A DNA stretch of 64,000 bases from Ruminococcus sp. (GTDB lineage: Bacteria > Bacillota > Clostridia > Oscillospirales > Acutalibacteraceae): assembly GCA_017473775.1 (NCBI GenBank), contig JAFUJH010000041.1, forward strand, positions 1-64,000. The letters run 5' to 3'. A program made the position numbers and the translations under genes. This document shows, piece by piece, positions 35,630-46,037 of this stretch (position 1 is its first letter; the number at the start of each line of letters is the position of its first letter). Under the pieces are notes generated by a model that was not told the origin of the DNA, searched no databases, and worked only from the letters and a program-made list of their open reading frames with translations.

Positions 35630-36571
35630 TTACACTTCCTTAATTGAGAGTGAAGTTGTTTTATCCATACCGAGAGCAATGTTCATACACTCAACGGCGG
35701 CACCTGAGGCACCTTTGCCAAGATTATCGTATCTGGCGATAAGGAGGATTCTGTCCTCGTTACCCTCGACGGTAATCTGCATATTGTCAAAGCCTGAGTA
35801 AGCATTTGATGAGATAAAGCCTGTGGCGTCCATTTTGGGGGTGAATGTGACAACATTATCAGCGTACATTTTTCTGTATACTTCTCTGATGCTGTCAATA
35901 GTGAAGCCCTCACAAAGCTGGGATTTGTGCAGAGGTACCGTCACCTGCATACCGCTGAAGAAGTCCCCTACAATGGGACAGAACACGGGAGCATTTGTGA
36001 TACCTGTGACCTTGGTCATCTCGGGTATATGCTTATGAGACTGCAAAACACCATACTGACGGGGTGAAGAAAGCTCGTTACTTCTATCGTCAGACTCGTA
36101 GTCAGCAATCATCTGCTTGCCGCCGCCGCTGTAGCCTGTTAAGGAAGTGCAGGAGAGCAGTGCATCTGCAGGGATTATCCCCTCTTTGACAAGAGGATAG
36201 ACCAAAGCGATAAAGCCTGAGGCATGACAGCCGGGAACTGCAATACGCTTGGAATTCTTTATTTTATCAAAATGTTCTGCTGACAGCTCTGCAAAGCCGT
36301 ATGCCCAATCAGGGTTTGTACGGTGAGCGGTTGAGGTATCGATAACAACTGTATCAGGGTTATCGATGAGAGATACTGCCTCGATTGCCGCCGCGTCAGG
36401 CAGGCAAAGGAAAGCTATGTCAGCTTTATTGAGCATTTCCTTACGAGCCTGAGTATCCTTTCTCAGCTCCTCGGGCAGAGTGAGAAGCTCGATATCTGAA
36501 CGCTGTGTGAGTCTGTCGTAAATTTTCAGGCCTGTGGTGCCTGCTTTACCGTCAATAAATACCTTAGTCAT
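35630..36571 (-). CDS. argC: N-acetyl-gamma-glutamyl-phosphate reductase
   Basis: Reduces N-acetylglutamyl phosphate to the semialdehyde with NADPH. 313 aa, the shorter type 2 form. FIDGKAGTTGLKIYDRL is the nucleotide-binding start, and VPGCHASGFIALVYPL contains the catalytic Cys near residue 115; SGGGKQM follows. Its start overlaps the end of argH by 8 bp. Confidence 0.95.
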   Translation of the reverse strand: MTKVFIDGKAGTTGLKIYDRLTQRSDIELLTLPEELRKDTQARKEMLNKADIAFLCLPDAAAIEAVSLIDNPDTVVIDTSTAHRTNPDWAYGFAELSAEHFDKIKNSKRIAVPGCHASGFIALVYPLVKEGIIPADALLSCTSLTGYSGGGKQMIADYESDDRSNELSSPRQYGVLQSHKHIPEMTKVTGITNAPVFCPIVGDFFSGMQVTVPLHKSQLCEGFTIDSIREVYRKMYADNVVTFTPKMDATGFISSNAYSGFDNMQITVEGNEDRILLIARYDNLGKGASGAAVECMNIALGMDKTTSLSIKEV

Positions 36572-37940
36572 TCAAAAACTCCGTTACATAATCTATCTGT
36601 GTCTGTACAGATTTGGGGCCTGTACCACCCTCGGAAATTCTCTTGTTGACACAAGCTTCAAGAGAAATATCGGTATATACATCTTCCTCGAACAAGTCGG
36701 AAAGCTCCTTGAACTTTTCAAGAGGTAGGTCCTCCAGAACTGTACCGTTCCGGATGCAGTACGCTACTGTCTCACCTACAAGCTTATATGCTGAGCGGAA
36801 GGGCATTCCCTTCTTCACAAGATAATCAGCAAGGTCGGTAGCGTTGATGAAGCCCTTCTGAGCGGCGGTGTACATATTATCCTTGAGCACTGTTGCAGTA
36901 GCAATCATAGGAGTGAACACGGAAACGCAAAGCTTGACAGTATCAAGTGCGTCGAAGATTGCCTCCTTGTCCTCCTGCATATCCTTGTTGTAAGCAAGAG
37001 GCAGTCCCTTGAGAGTAGTAAGCAGCGCCACCAAATCGCCGTAGACTCTGCCGCATTTGCCGCGGATGAGCTCTGCCATATCAGGGTTCTTCTTCTGAGG
37101 CATAATTGATGAGCCTGTAGAGTAGCTGTCGTCAAGCTCGATAAACTTGAACTCCCATGAGGACCACATTACGATTTCCTCACAGAAGCGGCTAAGATGC
37201 ATCATAAGTACAGAGTAAGCACTCAAAAGCTCCAAGCAGAAGTCACGGTCAGAAACACCGTCGATGCTGTTCATAGTGATGGTATCAAAGCCTAAGCGCT
37301 GAGCCTCAAAGTAGCGGTCTGTGTTGTAGGTTGTACCTGCAAGAGCACAGGAACCGATAGGAGAAGAATTCATACGCTTTACTGCGTCTTTAATTCTGCC
37401 GAAGTCTCTGATAAACATCATAGCATAAGCAAGGATATGATGAGCAAAGGTCACAGGCTGTGCACGCTGGAGGTGAGTATAGCCGGGCATAATAGCATCG
37501 GTATTCTCCTGTGCTTTATCGCGCAGTGCTGTGATTAAGGTCTTGAGCATCTCTAGGATTTCCTGATTCTCTGCACGGAGGTACATACGGATATCAAGTG
37601 CTACCTGGTCGTTACGGCTGCGAGCGGTATGCAGACGCTTGCCTGCATCGCCTATACGCTTTGTAAGCTCAGACTCGATGAACATATGTATATCCTCAGC
37701 GTTGGGGTCGAATACTAAAGCACCGCTGTCGATATCCTCGAGAATCGAGGTAAGACCCTCGATAATCTTTGAGGAGTCATCTGCTGTGATGATGCCCTTG
37801 GAGGCAAGCATCAATGCGTGTGCAATTGAACCTTCGATATCCTGTTTGTACATACGGCAGTCAAAGCGGATAGAGGAATTGAAATCATCTGCCAATTTAT
37901 CCAGCTGCTTTGAAAATCTGCCTGCCCACATCTTATCCAT
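36564..37940 (-). CDS. argH: Argininosuccinate lyase
   Basis: Cleaves argininosuccinate to arginine and fumarate, the last step of the pathway. 458 aa. MWAGRFSK at the N-terminus, HTARSRNDQVALD, and the fumarase-superfamily signature GSSIMPQKKNPD (near 280) with its catalytic Ser are intact. AGGT lies upstream. It is second in the operon, 124 nt after argG; that gap holds a strong hairpin. Confidence 0.97.
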   Translation of the reverse strand: MDKMWAGRFSKQLDKLADDFNSSIRFDCRMYKQDIEGSIAHALMLASKGIITADDSSKIIEGLTSILEDIDSGALVFDPNAEDIHMFIESELTKRIGDAGKRLHTARSRNDQVALDIRMYLRAENQEILEMLKTLITALRDKAQENTDAIMPGYTHLQRAQPVTFAHHILAYAMMFIRDFGRIKDAVKRMNSSPIGSCALAGTTYNTDRYFEAQRLGFDTITMNSIDGVSDRDFCLELLSAYSVLMMHLSRFCEEIVMWSSWEFKFIELDDSYSTGSSIMPQKKNPDMAELIRGKCGRVYGDLVALLTTLKGLPLAYNKDMQEDKEAIFDALDTVKLCVSVFTPMIATATVLKDNMYTAAQKGFINATDLADYLVKKGMPFRSAYKLVGETVAYCIRNGTVLEDLPLEKFKELSDLFEEDVYTDISLEACVNKRISEGGTGPKSVQTQIDYVTEFLND

Positions 37941-37997
37941 AATGTTACCTGCTTTTCATAAAATCTTGAGGAATATAATCCCCTATGTAAAATCAAG

Positions 37998-38030
37998 TGC
38001 TCAACTCCCCTGTTTTAAGGGAGTTGAGCA
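37998..38030 (-). other. Strong hairpin between argG and argH
   Basis: TGCTCAACTCCC (37998-38009) pairs perfectly with GGGAGTTGAGCA (38019-38030). On the minus strand it is followed by CTTGATTTTAC, too few T to be a convincing terminator. A 14-nt direct repeat containing TTAACAGAATAC sits between it and argG. It may stabilise or process the mRNA so argG is expressed differently from the rest, or be a partial terminator. Confidence 0.6.
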
Positions 38031-38064
38031 GATAAAAGTATTCTGTTAAATGTATTCTGTTAAA

Positions 38065-39297
38065 TTAGTTGAGGCCGTTCTTTTTCTTCATACGAGCGTA
38101 AACGGTAGTTGAGAGGCCGTAGAGGTTAATGAAGCCTGTTGCCTCGGACTGGTCGTAAACATCGTCCTCGTCGAAGGTTGCAATCTCGGGGTCGTAGAGA
38201 GAGAAGGGAGACTGAACACCTGCGTTAATCATATTGCCCTTGTAGAGCTTGAGGGTTACATCACCGGTAACTGTCTCCTGAGTTTTCTTAACGAAAGCAA
38301 GGATAGCTTCGGTGAGAGGTGTGAACCACTGTGCGTTGTAAACCATCTCGCCCAGCTTCTGAGCAACAAGAGCCTTATAGTGAGAGGTCTCCTTATCAAG
38401 GCAGATTGTCTCAAGAACATTGTGAGCCTTGTAGAGGATTGCACCACCGGGAGTCTCGTACACACCGCGGCACTTCATACCTACAAGACGGTTCTCAACG
38501 ATGTCGAGAAGACCTACGCCGTTCTCGCCGCCGAGCTTGTTAAGAGTTGTGATAAGCTCGGTTGCTGTCATTTCTTTACCGTCAACAGCTGTGGGAACAC
38601 CCTGCTCAAAGTGAATTGTAACATAAGTGGGCTTATCGGGAGCCATCTCGGGAGAAACGCCCATCTCAAGGAAGCCTTCCTTGTTATAGGTGGGCTCGTT
38701 CATGGGATCCTCAAGGTCGAGACCCTCGTGAGAAAGATGCCAGATGTTCTTATCCTTGGAGTAGTTGGTCTCACGGCTAATCTTCAGAGGAACATTGTGA
38801 GCCTCTGCGTAGTCGATTTCCTCGTCACGGGACTTGATGTCCCACTCACGCCAAGGAGCGATGATAGGCATATAGGGAGCAAAAGCCTTGATTGCCATTT
38901 CAAAACGAACCAGGTCGTTGCCCTTACCTGTGCAGCCGTGGCAGATAGCATCTGCACCCTCTGCCTCTGCAATCTCAACGATACGCTTTGCGATGATGGG
39001 ACGAGCAAATGCTGTACCAAGCATATAGTCCTCGTAGAGAGCGCCAGCCTGTACGCAGGGGAAAACATAGTCTGTGAGGAACTCCTCTGTCAGGTCCTCA
39101 ACATAAAGCTTGGAAGCGCCTGTTTTGAGTGCCTTCTCCTCAAGACCCTCCAGCTCGTCAGCCTGACCTACATTACCGGAAACAGCGACAATCTCGGGGT
39201 TGCCGTAGTTCTCCTTGAGCCAAGGGATGATGATAGAAGTATCAAGACCGCCTGAATAAGCAAGTACGATTTTTTTGAATTCTGTGTTTTTATTCAT
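38065..39297 (-). CDS. argG: Argininosuccinate synthase
   Basis: ATP-dependent joining of citrulline and aspartate. 410 aa from the ATG at 39297, which has GGAGG; the frame opens at 39327 inside the leader. The PP-loop [11 protein letters not shown] (about 10-20) and [13 protein letters not shown] block are diagnostic. It heads the arg operon, under the ARG-box promoter at 39343-39371. Confidence 0.97.
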   Translation of the reverse strand: MNKNTEFKKIVLAYSGGLDTSIIIPWLKENYGNPEIVAVSGNVGQADELEGLEEKALKTGASKLYVEDLTEEFLTDYVFPCVQAGALYEDYMLGTAFARPIIAKRIVEIAEAEGADAICHGCTGKGNDLVRFEMAIKAFAPYMPIIAPWREWDIKSRDEEIDYAEAHNVPLKISRETNYSKDKNIWHLSHEGLDLEDPMNEPTYNKEGFLEMGVSPEMAPDKPTYVTIHFEQGVPTAVDGKEMTATELITTLNKLGGENGVGLLDIVENRLVGMKCRGVYETPGGAILYKAHNVLETICLDKETSHYKALVAQKLGEMVYNAQWFTPLTEAILAFVKKTQETVTGDVTLKLYKGNMINAGVQSPFSLYDPEIATFDEDDVYDQSEATGFINLYGLSTTVYARMKKKNGLN

Positions 39298-39333
39298 TTT
39301 TATTACCTCCGTAATGCAAAGTTGCATTTTTAA

Positions 39334-39372
39334 TATGCATAAATATTAACATATCCAGAATATTTATGCAAG
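39334..39372 (-). promoter_or_regulatory. Arginine operon promoter with two ARG boxes
   Basis: On the minus strand TTGCAT (39366-39371), 17-nt spacer, TAATAT (39343-39348). An ARG-box-like 18-mer at 39334-39351 matches TNTGNATWWWWATNCANA at all but one fixed position and covers the -10; a weaker one at 39355-39372 (three mismatches) covers the -35. Their centres are 21 bp apart, two helical turns, fitting one ArgR hexamer. This indicates repression by arginine-bound ArgR. Confidence 0.8.
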
Positions 39373-39375
39373 AGT

Positions 39376-39504
39376 TAAAATGCAATTAGTTATAATTTCA
39401 TTAGTTTGCTGTAATATACCAAAAGTGGGCTGTCACTTTTAGTAATTATTACTATACAAATTGGGGATTCAGTTGATTTCTGCTAATTAAAAGAGTGGAG
39501 ATAA
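39376..39504. other. Gene-free stretch between argG and a lipoprotein gene
   Basis: AT-rich sequence upstream of the arg promoter. It holds only two small palindromes, AAAAGTG/CACTTTT (39420-39439) and AGTAATTATTACT (about 39439-39451). No coding frame, RNA or convincing promoter is seen. Confidence 0.5.
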
Positions 39505-39573
39505 AAAGAAAAAACCTTTCTGAGAAGGAGGCCGAATTGAATTGAATCAGCCCCTCTTGTCAGAAAGGTTGCA
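39505..39573 (-). terminator. Lipoprotein gene terminator
   Basis: AACCTTTCTGA (39513-39523) pairs with TCAGAAAGGTT (39560-39570). On the minus strand the stem runs into TTTTTTCTTTTT. The loop region is long, about 36 nt with weak inner pairing. Confidence 0.8.
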
Positions 39574-39603
39574 TATTTATGCATTATTTATGCAAATTAT
39601 GAA

Positions 39604-40350
39604 TTATCCGATTACAGCTGCTGTGGTTGCCTCTGGGGAACCCTCGCCGTTGAGGTAATAATCTGCCTCGCCAATAACAAGCTTTGTTCCTTCGATGGTA
39701 AAGTTAGCGGTCTGGGCAACCTCATTGTTATCATTCTTCTGGTAGAAATAGAGTGTAACCTGGTCACCGCTGACAGTATAAGAGTGCTTGATCTCTGTGT
39801 CGTAAACATAGATACCGTCCTCTATTGTCTGACGGAAGATAACGAAGCCGTCCTCAGTGAACTCGTAGGAATCGCCGTACTGATAGTTGAGCCACTTGCC
39901 TACAAGGCGGTCATCTTTGACGAAATCCTCCTTGGCCTGAAGTGTGATGGGAGTGTAATTGATTCTTTTAAAGGTCTGCACATCGTCCTCAGCGTAGTTA
40001 ATTGTGAGAGTGTCACCGTCAACGGTGTAAACCCACTGACCATAAAGGTAGTTACCCTCGGTATAAGCAGACTTGTTACCGTAGCCGTCCACGCCGTAAT
40101 TGATTGCAGCATCAAAGACAATAGTACCGCTTACTACACGAAGCTTGCCGTCATCGGTAAAGAGTACATACTCACCATCAACAGACTCCTCAGGCTCCCA
40201 AGCACCTACGACATCAGAATCAGGAATAACCGTCCAGTTAATCTCATAGCTTCCACCGGAAGGATTAGTTGAGGTTGTATCGTCGGGCTTGCAGGCACCA
40301 AGTGCAAAAACAAGCACGCAGACAAGAATAACAGCAAATAATCTTTTCAT
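39604..40350 (-). CDS. Hypothetical lipoprotein
   Basis: A 248-aa exported lipoprotein. Signal peptide with lipobox LGAC, Cys20 to be lipidated. The mature part contains two similar blocks (DSDVVGAWEPEESVDGEYVLFTDDGKL... and DDRLVGKWLNYQYGDSYEFTEDGFVIF..., about 45-120 and 140-220), each a beta-rich 'lipocalin-like/DUF5640-type' unit starting with VGxW. The function of such domains is unknown. AGGCGGTG precedes the ATG; the frame opens three codons earlier. It is a single-gene unit with its own terminator. Confidence 0.75.
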   Translation of the reverse strand: MKRLFAVILVCVLVFALGACKPDDTTSTNPSGGSYEINWTVIPDSDVVGAWEPEESVDGEYVLFTDDGKLRVVSGTIVFDAAINYGVDGYGNKSAYTEGNYLYGQWVYTVDGDTLTINYAEDDVQTFKRINYTPITLQAKEDFVKDDRLVGKWLNYQYGDSYEFTEDGFVIFRQTIEDGIYVYDTEIKHSYTVSGDQVTLYFYQKNDNNEVAQTANFTIEGTKLVIGEADYYLNGEGSPEATTAAVIG

Positions 40351-40453
40351 AAAAAACACCGCCTGAAAAAATGGTTATAATATGAGATAATTATATAAAA
40401 TCAGTCGGCGGATGTCAACAACCACCGACTGATAATCAGAAACTTTTCAAGTA

Positions 40454-41485
40454 TTAATATGCATTATAGTAGAGCTTTCCTCTGTCACTGTCATCAAGAG
40501 CAAGAAGCTGAGACACAGTTACAAAGCGATAGCCGCGTTTATAAAGGTCATCAATAACCTTACAGAAAGCATCATAGGAGTTATAATATATCTCGTGAAA
40601 AAGGATAATATCGCCCTCGTCTGTAGAATTCAGGACATTTTCTACAATAGCATTTACATTCTGCTTTTTCACATAGCTTGAATATCGGCTTGTGTAACGC
40701 CAGTCATTGGAGTCAACATTCCAATTGATTACAACATAGCCTGAGGACTTAACACGAGAGGAAGTGATACCTCCACCCACAGGACGCATTGTGAGGGGTG
40801 CTTCACCTGTGATATCTGTAATGAGCTTTGCGGTTTTGGAAAGCTCTGAACGGAAGGTAGCATCAGAACAGGTGTGATAGTAATACTCATGGGTGTAACC
40901 GTGGATACCGATTTCGTTCCCCAAATCGTAGGCATATTTCATAGCTTCTGCCTGCTCGCCGTGAATACGATTACCGACCACATAAAAGGTACCTACTCCC
41001 CCATACTCTCTGAGCTTGTCTGCAAACATATATGTAAGCTCATAATGAGGACCGTCATCAAAGGTGAATGCTATGTATTTATAGTTTTTATCATCTGTTG
41101 TGTAAGTAGGGCGCTGAATCTCAGGGGTGGTTGCCGCCTCGTCGCCTGTAGCATCAGGGTTTGCAGGTTTAGAAGGTTTTACAACAGGTACAACAACAGG
41201 TGCTTCGGTAGGTTCTGTGGGGTCATACCACAAGTCTGATGATACTTTATTTGATGTTATTGCATTGTAGATAATCTCTTTGGCTGTGGTATCCTCTGTG
41301 GCTTCTGTTGCAGGAGCGGTTGTTGTAACAGGTACTGTTGTGGTAGGTTGAGTATTGCAACCTGTACTTGTCTGGATTTCGTCAACAGTAGTTTCTGTTT
41401 GGTTTGTAGATGCATCGTTTGCACAACCTGCAATAAACATTACACTGAGTAACACCGATAAAACAAGTGCTATTATTCTTTTCAT
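40454..41485 (-). CDS. Polysaccharide deacetylase lipoprotein (NodB domain)
   Basis: A 343-aa lipoprotein: lipobox IAGC with Cys21, a Thr/Pro-rich linker (about 25-130), then a NodB domain (about 135-340). Carbohydrate esterase family 4 motifs: TFDDGPH (catalytic Asp and metal Asp), HGYTHEYYYH (metal His pair), MRPVGGG, WNVDSNDW and ILFHEIY (catalytic His). It probably removes acetyl groups from peptidoglycan or another N-acetylated glycan at the cell surface; which one cannot be told. All catalytic residues appear present. Confidence 0.9.
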   Translation of the reverse strand: MKRIIALVLSVLLSVMFIAGCANDASTNQTETTVDEIQTSTGCNTQPTTTVPVTTTAPATEATEDTTAKEIIYNAITSNKVSSDLWYDPTEPTEAPVVVPVVKPSKPANPDATGDEAATTPEIQRPTYTTDDKNYKYIAFTFDDGPHYELTYMFADKLREYGGVGTFYVVGNRIHGEQAEAMKYAYDLGNEIGIHGYTHEYYYHTCSDATFRSELSKTAKLITDITGEAPLTMRPVGGGITSSRVKSSGYVVINWNVDSNDWRYTSRYSSYVKKQNVNAIVENVLNSTDEGDIILFHEIYYNSYDAFCKVIDDLYKRGYRFVTVSQLLALDDSDRGKLYYNAY

Positions 41486-41590
41486 TTTTTCTCCTATATA
41501 TCATACAAAACTTTAATCAATTAGACAATAATCCCTATTATATACCAAATCCCCACAAAGTCAATACCATAAAAAATATTCTTCGCATAT

Positions 41591-41632
41591 AAAAAAACAC
41601 AGCACATCTTATTTCAGATGTGCTGTGTGTCA
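41591..41632 (-). terminator. groESL terminator
   Basis: ACACAGCACATCT (41597-41609) pairs perfectly with AGATGTGCTGTGT (41616-41628) around 6 nt, followed on the minus strand by a T run. Confidence 0.92.
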
Positions 41633-41661
41633 CACTAAGTGATGTTATGTTGTGTAAATTA

Positions 41662-43317
<1,656 letters not shown>

Positions 43318-43602
43318 TTACTCTACCAGAGCAAGGATGTCGGACTGACGGACGATGGTGTACTCCTCGCCGTCAAGCTTAACCTTTGTACCGCAGTACT
43401 GACTGGTGATAACCTTATCGCCAACCTTAACATACATTGTAACTTCCTCGCCGTCAATCTTGCCGCCGGGGCCAACTGCGATTACATTGGCAAACTGGGG
43501 CTTCTCCTGTGCAGCACTGGAAAGCACGATGCCGCTGGCTGTAGTCTCAACTGCGTCATCCACCTTGAGAACTACTTTGTCGAGTAAGGGTTTGATAGTC
43601 AT
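43318..43602 (-). CDS. groS: Co-chaperonin GroES
   Basis: The 10-kDa lid of GroEL, 94 aa. IKPLLDKVVLKVDDAVETTASGIVL (mobile loop), KPQFANVIAVGPGG and GDKVITSQYCGTKVKLDGEEY are conserved. AGGAGG precedes the ATG. First gene of the operon, behind the CIRCE element. Confidence 0.99.
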   Translation of the reverse strand: MTIKPLLDKVVLKVDDAVETTASGIVLSSAAQEKPQFANVIAVGPGGKIDGEEVTMYVKVGDKVITSQYCGTKVKLDGEEYTIVRQSDILALVE

Positions 43603-43632
43603 ATATATCCTCCTAACATATTTGTCGAAAAA

Positions 43633-43659
43633 TTAGCACTCGCAATCTCGGAGTGCTAA
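43633..43659 (-). promoter_or_regulatory. CIRCE operator of groESL
   Basis: A perfect TTAGCACTC-N9-GAGTGCTAA, the HrcA binding site, 31 nt before groES. On the minus strand TTGATT, spacer and TATAGT (extended -10, TGG) or TAGTAT lie immediately upstream, so the operator covers the transcription start. Heat-shock control by HrcA is expected; hrcA itself is not in the window. Confidence 0.97.
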
Positions 43660-43762
43660 TAATATACTATACCATTTTTTGTAAAAAATCAAGTGTATTT
43701 TGGCTTACGATAATTAATTTTATATTAACAGATTGTTACAAAGTACGATTAACATATAAAAA

Positions 43763-44770
43763 TTAACCGACAACTTTGAAATTCTCAAGAGTAGCAGTAT
43801 CAATTCCGAAGGTCTCTGCAGCCTGAGAATTGATTTTATTTATGCAGACATCGGGATACTCTACAGACAAATCCCCCACCTGACGGAGATTCTTCAGAAG
43901 AATGAGTGCAAGCTCACCTGCGTTGTAGCCCATATCGGTACAATCGGGAACGCTTGTTGCAAGAGCACCGCTTGAAAACAAGACTTCAGAGGTAGTGATG
44001 ACAGGTATCTTCTTCTTGGTTGCCGCTTTGATTATCTTATCCGCGTTATCTGTTGTAAACTTATCTTCTATCAGGTACAGAGCATCGCAATCCTCGAGAG
44101 CATTCTTGATACAGGTATCGAGCTGTTCTTCAGATGCCGCAGAGCAAGGAGTATAATCAAGACCCAGTGTTTCTGCGTCACTTTCTGCAAGAGTAGAAAT
44201 AAGAATAGAATTTTCGTCAGTTGTCATATAGATAGAGGAAATCTTCTTAGCTTCAGGAAGAAGTTGTGTCAGCATCTGAAGCTGCATAAAAACAGGAGTC
44301 AGGTTGGAAACGCCTGTTACATTCTTGTCGGGCTTCTCGCAGGATTTGAGGAGTCCTGCCTCGATGGGGTCTGTGACATCTGCAAAGATAACAGGGATAG
44401 TATCGGTAGCCTTGGCGACTGCAACTGCGGCAGGCTCGCCTATTGCAAAGATGAGGCTGACGCCGTCAGATACAAATTGCTCTGCTGCCTCCTTGCATTT
44501 ATCCTTATCCCCGTCGCAGTTTACTATAGACACAGAGTGGAACTCTGACTGGTAGTAGCCCTTGTCTGTAAACGCTGAGGAAAAGCCCTGATAGATATGC
44601 TCGGAATCAGTATCATTGTAACTTCGGATAACACCTATTGAATACTTGGCAGGTGCGGTGGTGGCTGTAGTCTCGGTATTATCTGAGGATGTACAGGCAC
44701 AAAGTGAAGCTGTAAGTATCACTGCCATGAGCAAAGCCGGTATTCGTTTGTGATTAAAAATCCTTGACAT
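43763..44770 (-). CDS. ABC-type substrate-binding lipoprotein (TrpX-like)
   Basis: A 335-aa lipoprotein: signal peptide with lipobox ending at Cys26, a short Thr-rich linker, then a two-lobe periplasmic-binding fold. IGVIRSYNDTDSEHIYQGFSSAF, LIFAIGEPAAVAVAKATDTIPVIFADVTDPIEAGLL, and GVSNLTPVFMQLQMLTQLLPEAKKI match the ABC_sub_bind (DUF534) family, some of whose members bind tryptophan or tyrosine. No permease or ATPase gene is next to it, so its transport partner must be elsewhere. Ligand unknown. Confidence 0.85.
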   Translation of the reverse strand: MSRIFNHKRIPALLMAVILTASLCACTSSDNTETTATTAPAKYSIGVIRSYNDTDSEHIYQGFSSAFTDKGYYQSEFHSVSIVNCDGDKDKCKEAAEQFVSDGVSLIFAIGEPAAVAVAKATDTIPVIFADVTDPIEAGLLKSCEKPDKNVTGVSNLTPVFMQLQMLTQLLPEAKKISSIYMTTDENSILISTLAESDAETLGLDYTPCSAASEEQLDTCIKNALEDCDALYLIEDKFTTDNADKIIKAATKKKIPVITTSEVLFSSGALATSVPDCTDMGYNAGELALILLKNLRQVGDLSVEYPDVCINKINSQAAETFGIDTATLENFKVVG

Positions 44771-44853
44771 AAAAATTCCTCCGTGTTGCTTCAGAATTCA
44801 CAGAGCCTTGTGCTCTATATAATATATGATACCAAGTGTGAAAAAAATCGTAA

Positions 44854-45972
44854 TCAGGTGTAGTACATATAAAGCTGACACTGAAGCATTCCGTTGTAAA
44901 GCTTCCGTCGTTTATCGGCACGCCTGCCGAAGCATTTCTCAAAGTCATCATCGGGTGTAATTACTGCATAGCTCCAGCCCTGCTTGCGAACGAACACCTT
45001 ACCCATTGTGCGGTAAAGCTCCTCGGCGTCCTTAACAGACAGCATACGCTCGCCATAAGGGGGATTTGTAATGAGAGTACCCCTCTCCCGCTCAGGCAGG
45101 AAGTCATGCAGGTCACGCTCAACAAATTCGATTCTGTCGGCAACTCCTGCCATCTGCGCATTATGACGGGCAATTGAGAGAGCATTCTTATCGATATCAC
45201 TGCCTATTGCAAAGAAGTTTGCGTCAGGTCGCTCAAGAGACCTTGCCAGCTCACGCTCCTGAGTCCAAAGAGCTTTGGGGATGCAATCCCAGCTTTCTGC
45301 TGAGAAGGTACGATTGATGCCCGGGGCGATATTGAGAGCCTTCAGAGCAGATTCGATGACAATTGTACCACTGCCGCACATAGCGTCTGCCACAAAGTGG
45401 TCACGACGGACACGGCTTAAATCTGCCATTGTAGCGGCTAAAGTCTCGCTGATGGGAGCATCGTTGGCTTCCTTCCTATATCCTCGCTTATGAAGGGGTG
45501 CACCCGAGGTATCCAGCAGGATGCTCACTTTATCCTTGCGGATAAGAAACTGTATCTGATGAAGTGAGCCTGTCTCTGACAGCCAAGGGGCGTTGTATTT
45601 CTCGCCAAGTCTTTTTGCTACTGCCTTTTTGATTATCTTCTGACAATCGGAGATACTCATAAGACGGGAATCAAGACAGCTACCCTTCACAGGGAAAGCG
45701 TCATTTTTATAGATAAACTCCTCGAAAGGGAGATTATAAACACCGTTGAAAAGCTCCTCAAAGCTTGTGGCGTAAAACTCACCTACAAGCAGGGAGATTC
45801 GCTCTGCACAACGAGAGCGGAGATTAGCACGGATTAAGGTGCTGAAGTCACCCTCAAAGAGGACTCTGCCTGTCTCAGCACGGACGCCCTCAATATCCAT
45901 AAAACGAAGTTCGTTTGCAACTACTCCCTCAACGCCGAACAGGCAGGGAGCACAGAAAGTAAGCTTGCTCAT
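44854..45972 (-). CDS. THUMP-domain 23S rRNA (guanine-N2) methyltransferase, RlmL/YpsC-like
   Basis: A 372-aa RNA methyltransferase: N-terminal ferredoxin-like and THUMP domains (about 1-155), then a Rossmann methyltransferase with VADAMCGSGTIVIESAL (SAM motif) and the catalytic TNPPYGERM. This is the short Gram-positive form corresponding to the N-terminal half of E. coli RlmL, expected to make m2G in 23S rRNA. GAGGT precedes the ATG. Stand-alone gene following hpf. Confidence 0.9.
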   Translation of the reverse strand: MSKLTFCAPCLFGVEGVVANELRFMDIEGVRAETGRVLFEGDFSTLIRANLRSRCAERISLLVGEFYATSFEELFNGVYNLPFEEFIYKNDAFPVKGSCLDSRLMSISDCQKIIKKAVAKRLGEKYNAPWLSETGSLHQIQFLIRKDKVSILLDTSGAPLHKRGYRKEANDAPISETLAATMADLSRVRRDHFVADAMCGSGTIVIESALKALNIAPGINRTFSAESWDCIPKALWTQERELARSLERPDANFFAIGSDIDKNALSIARHNAQMAGVADRIEFVERDLHDFLPERERGTLITNPPYGERMLSVKDAEELYRTMGKVFVRKQGWSYAVITPDDDFEKCFGRRADKRRKLYNGMLQCQLYMYYT

Positions 45973-45989
45973 TATTACCTCAATAAAAA

Positions 45990-46020
45990 CAACAGGCGGG
46001 TACTATGCCCCGCCCTGTGT
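45990..46020 (-). terminator. hpf terminator
   Basis: ACAGGCGGG pairs with CCCGCCCTGT (one bulged C) across 45992-46018, followed on the minus strand by TTGTTTTTATT. Confidence 0.82.
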
Positions 46021-46037
46021 ATGTGTTATGTTAAAAA

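Noticed and set aside
38380..39255. 291-codon plus-strand frame opposite argG
   Set aside because: Antisense shadow of a highly conserved gene; no ribosome-binding site, low-complexity Cys/Leu-rich translation.
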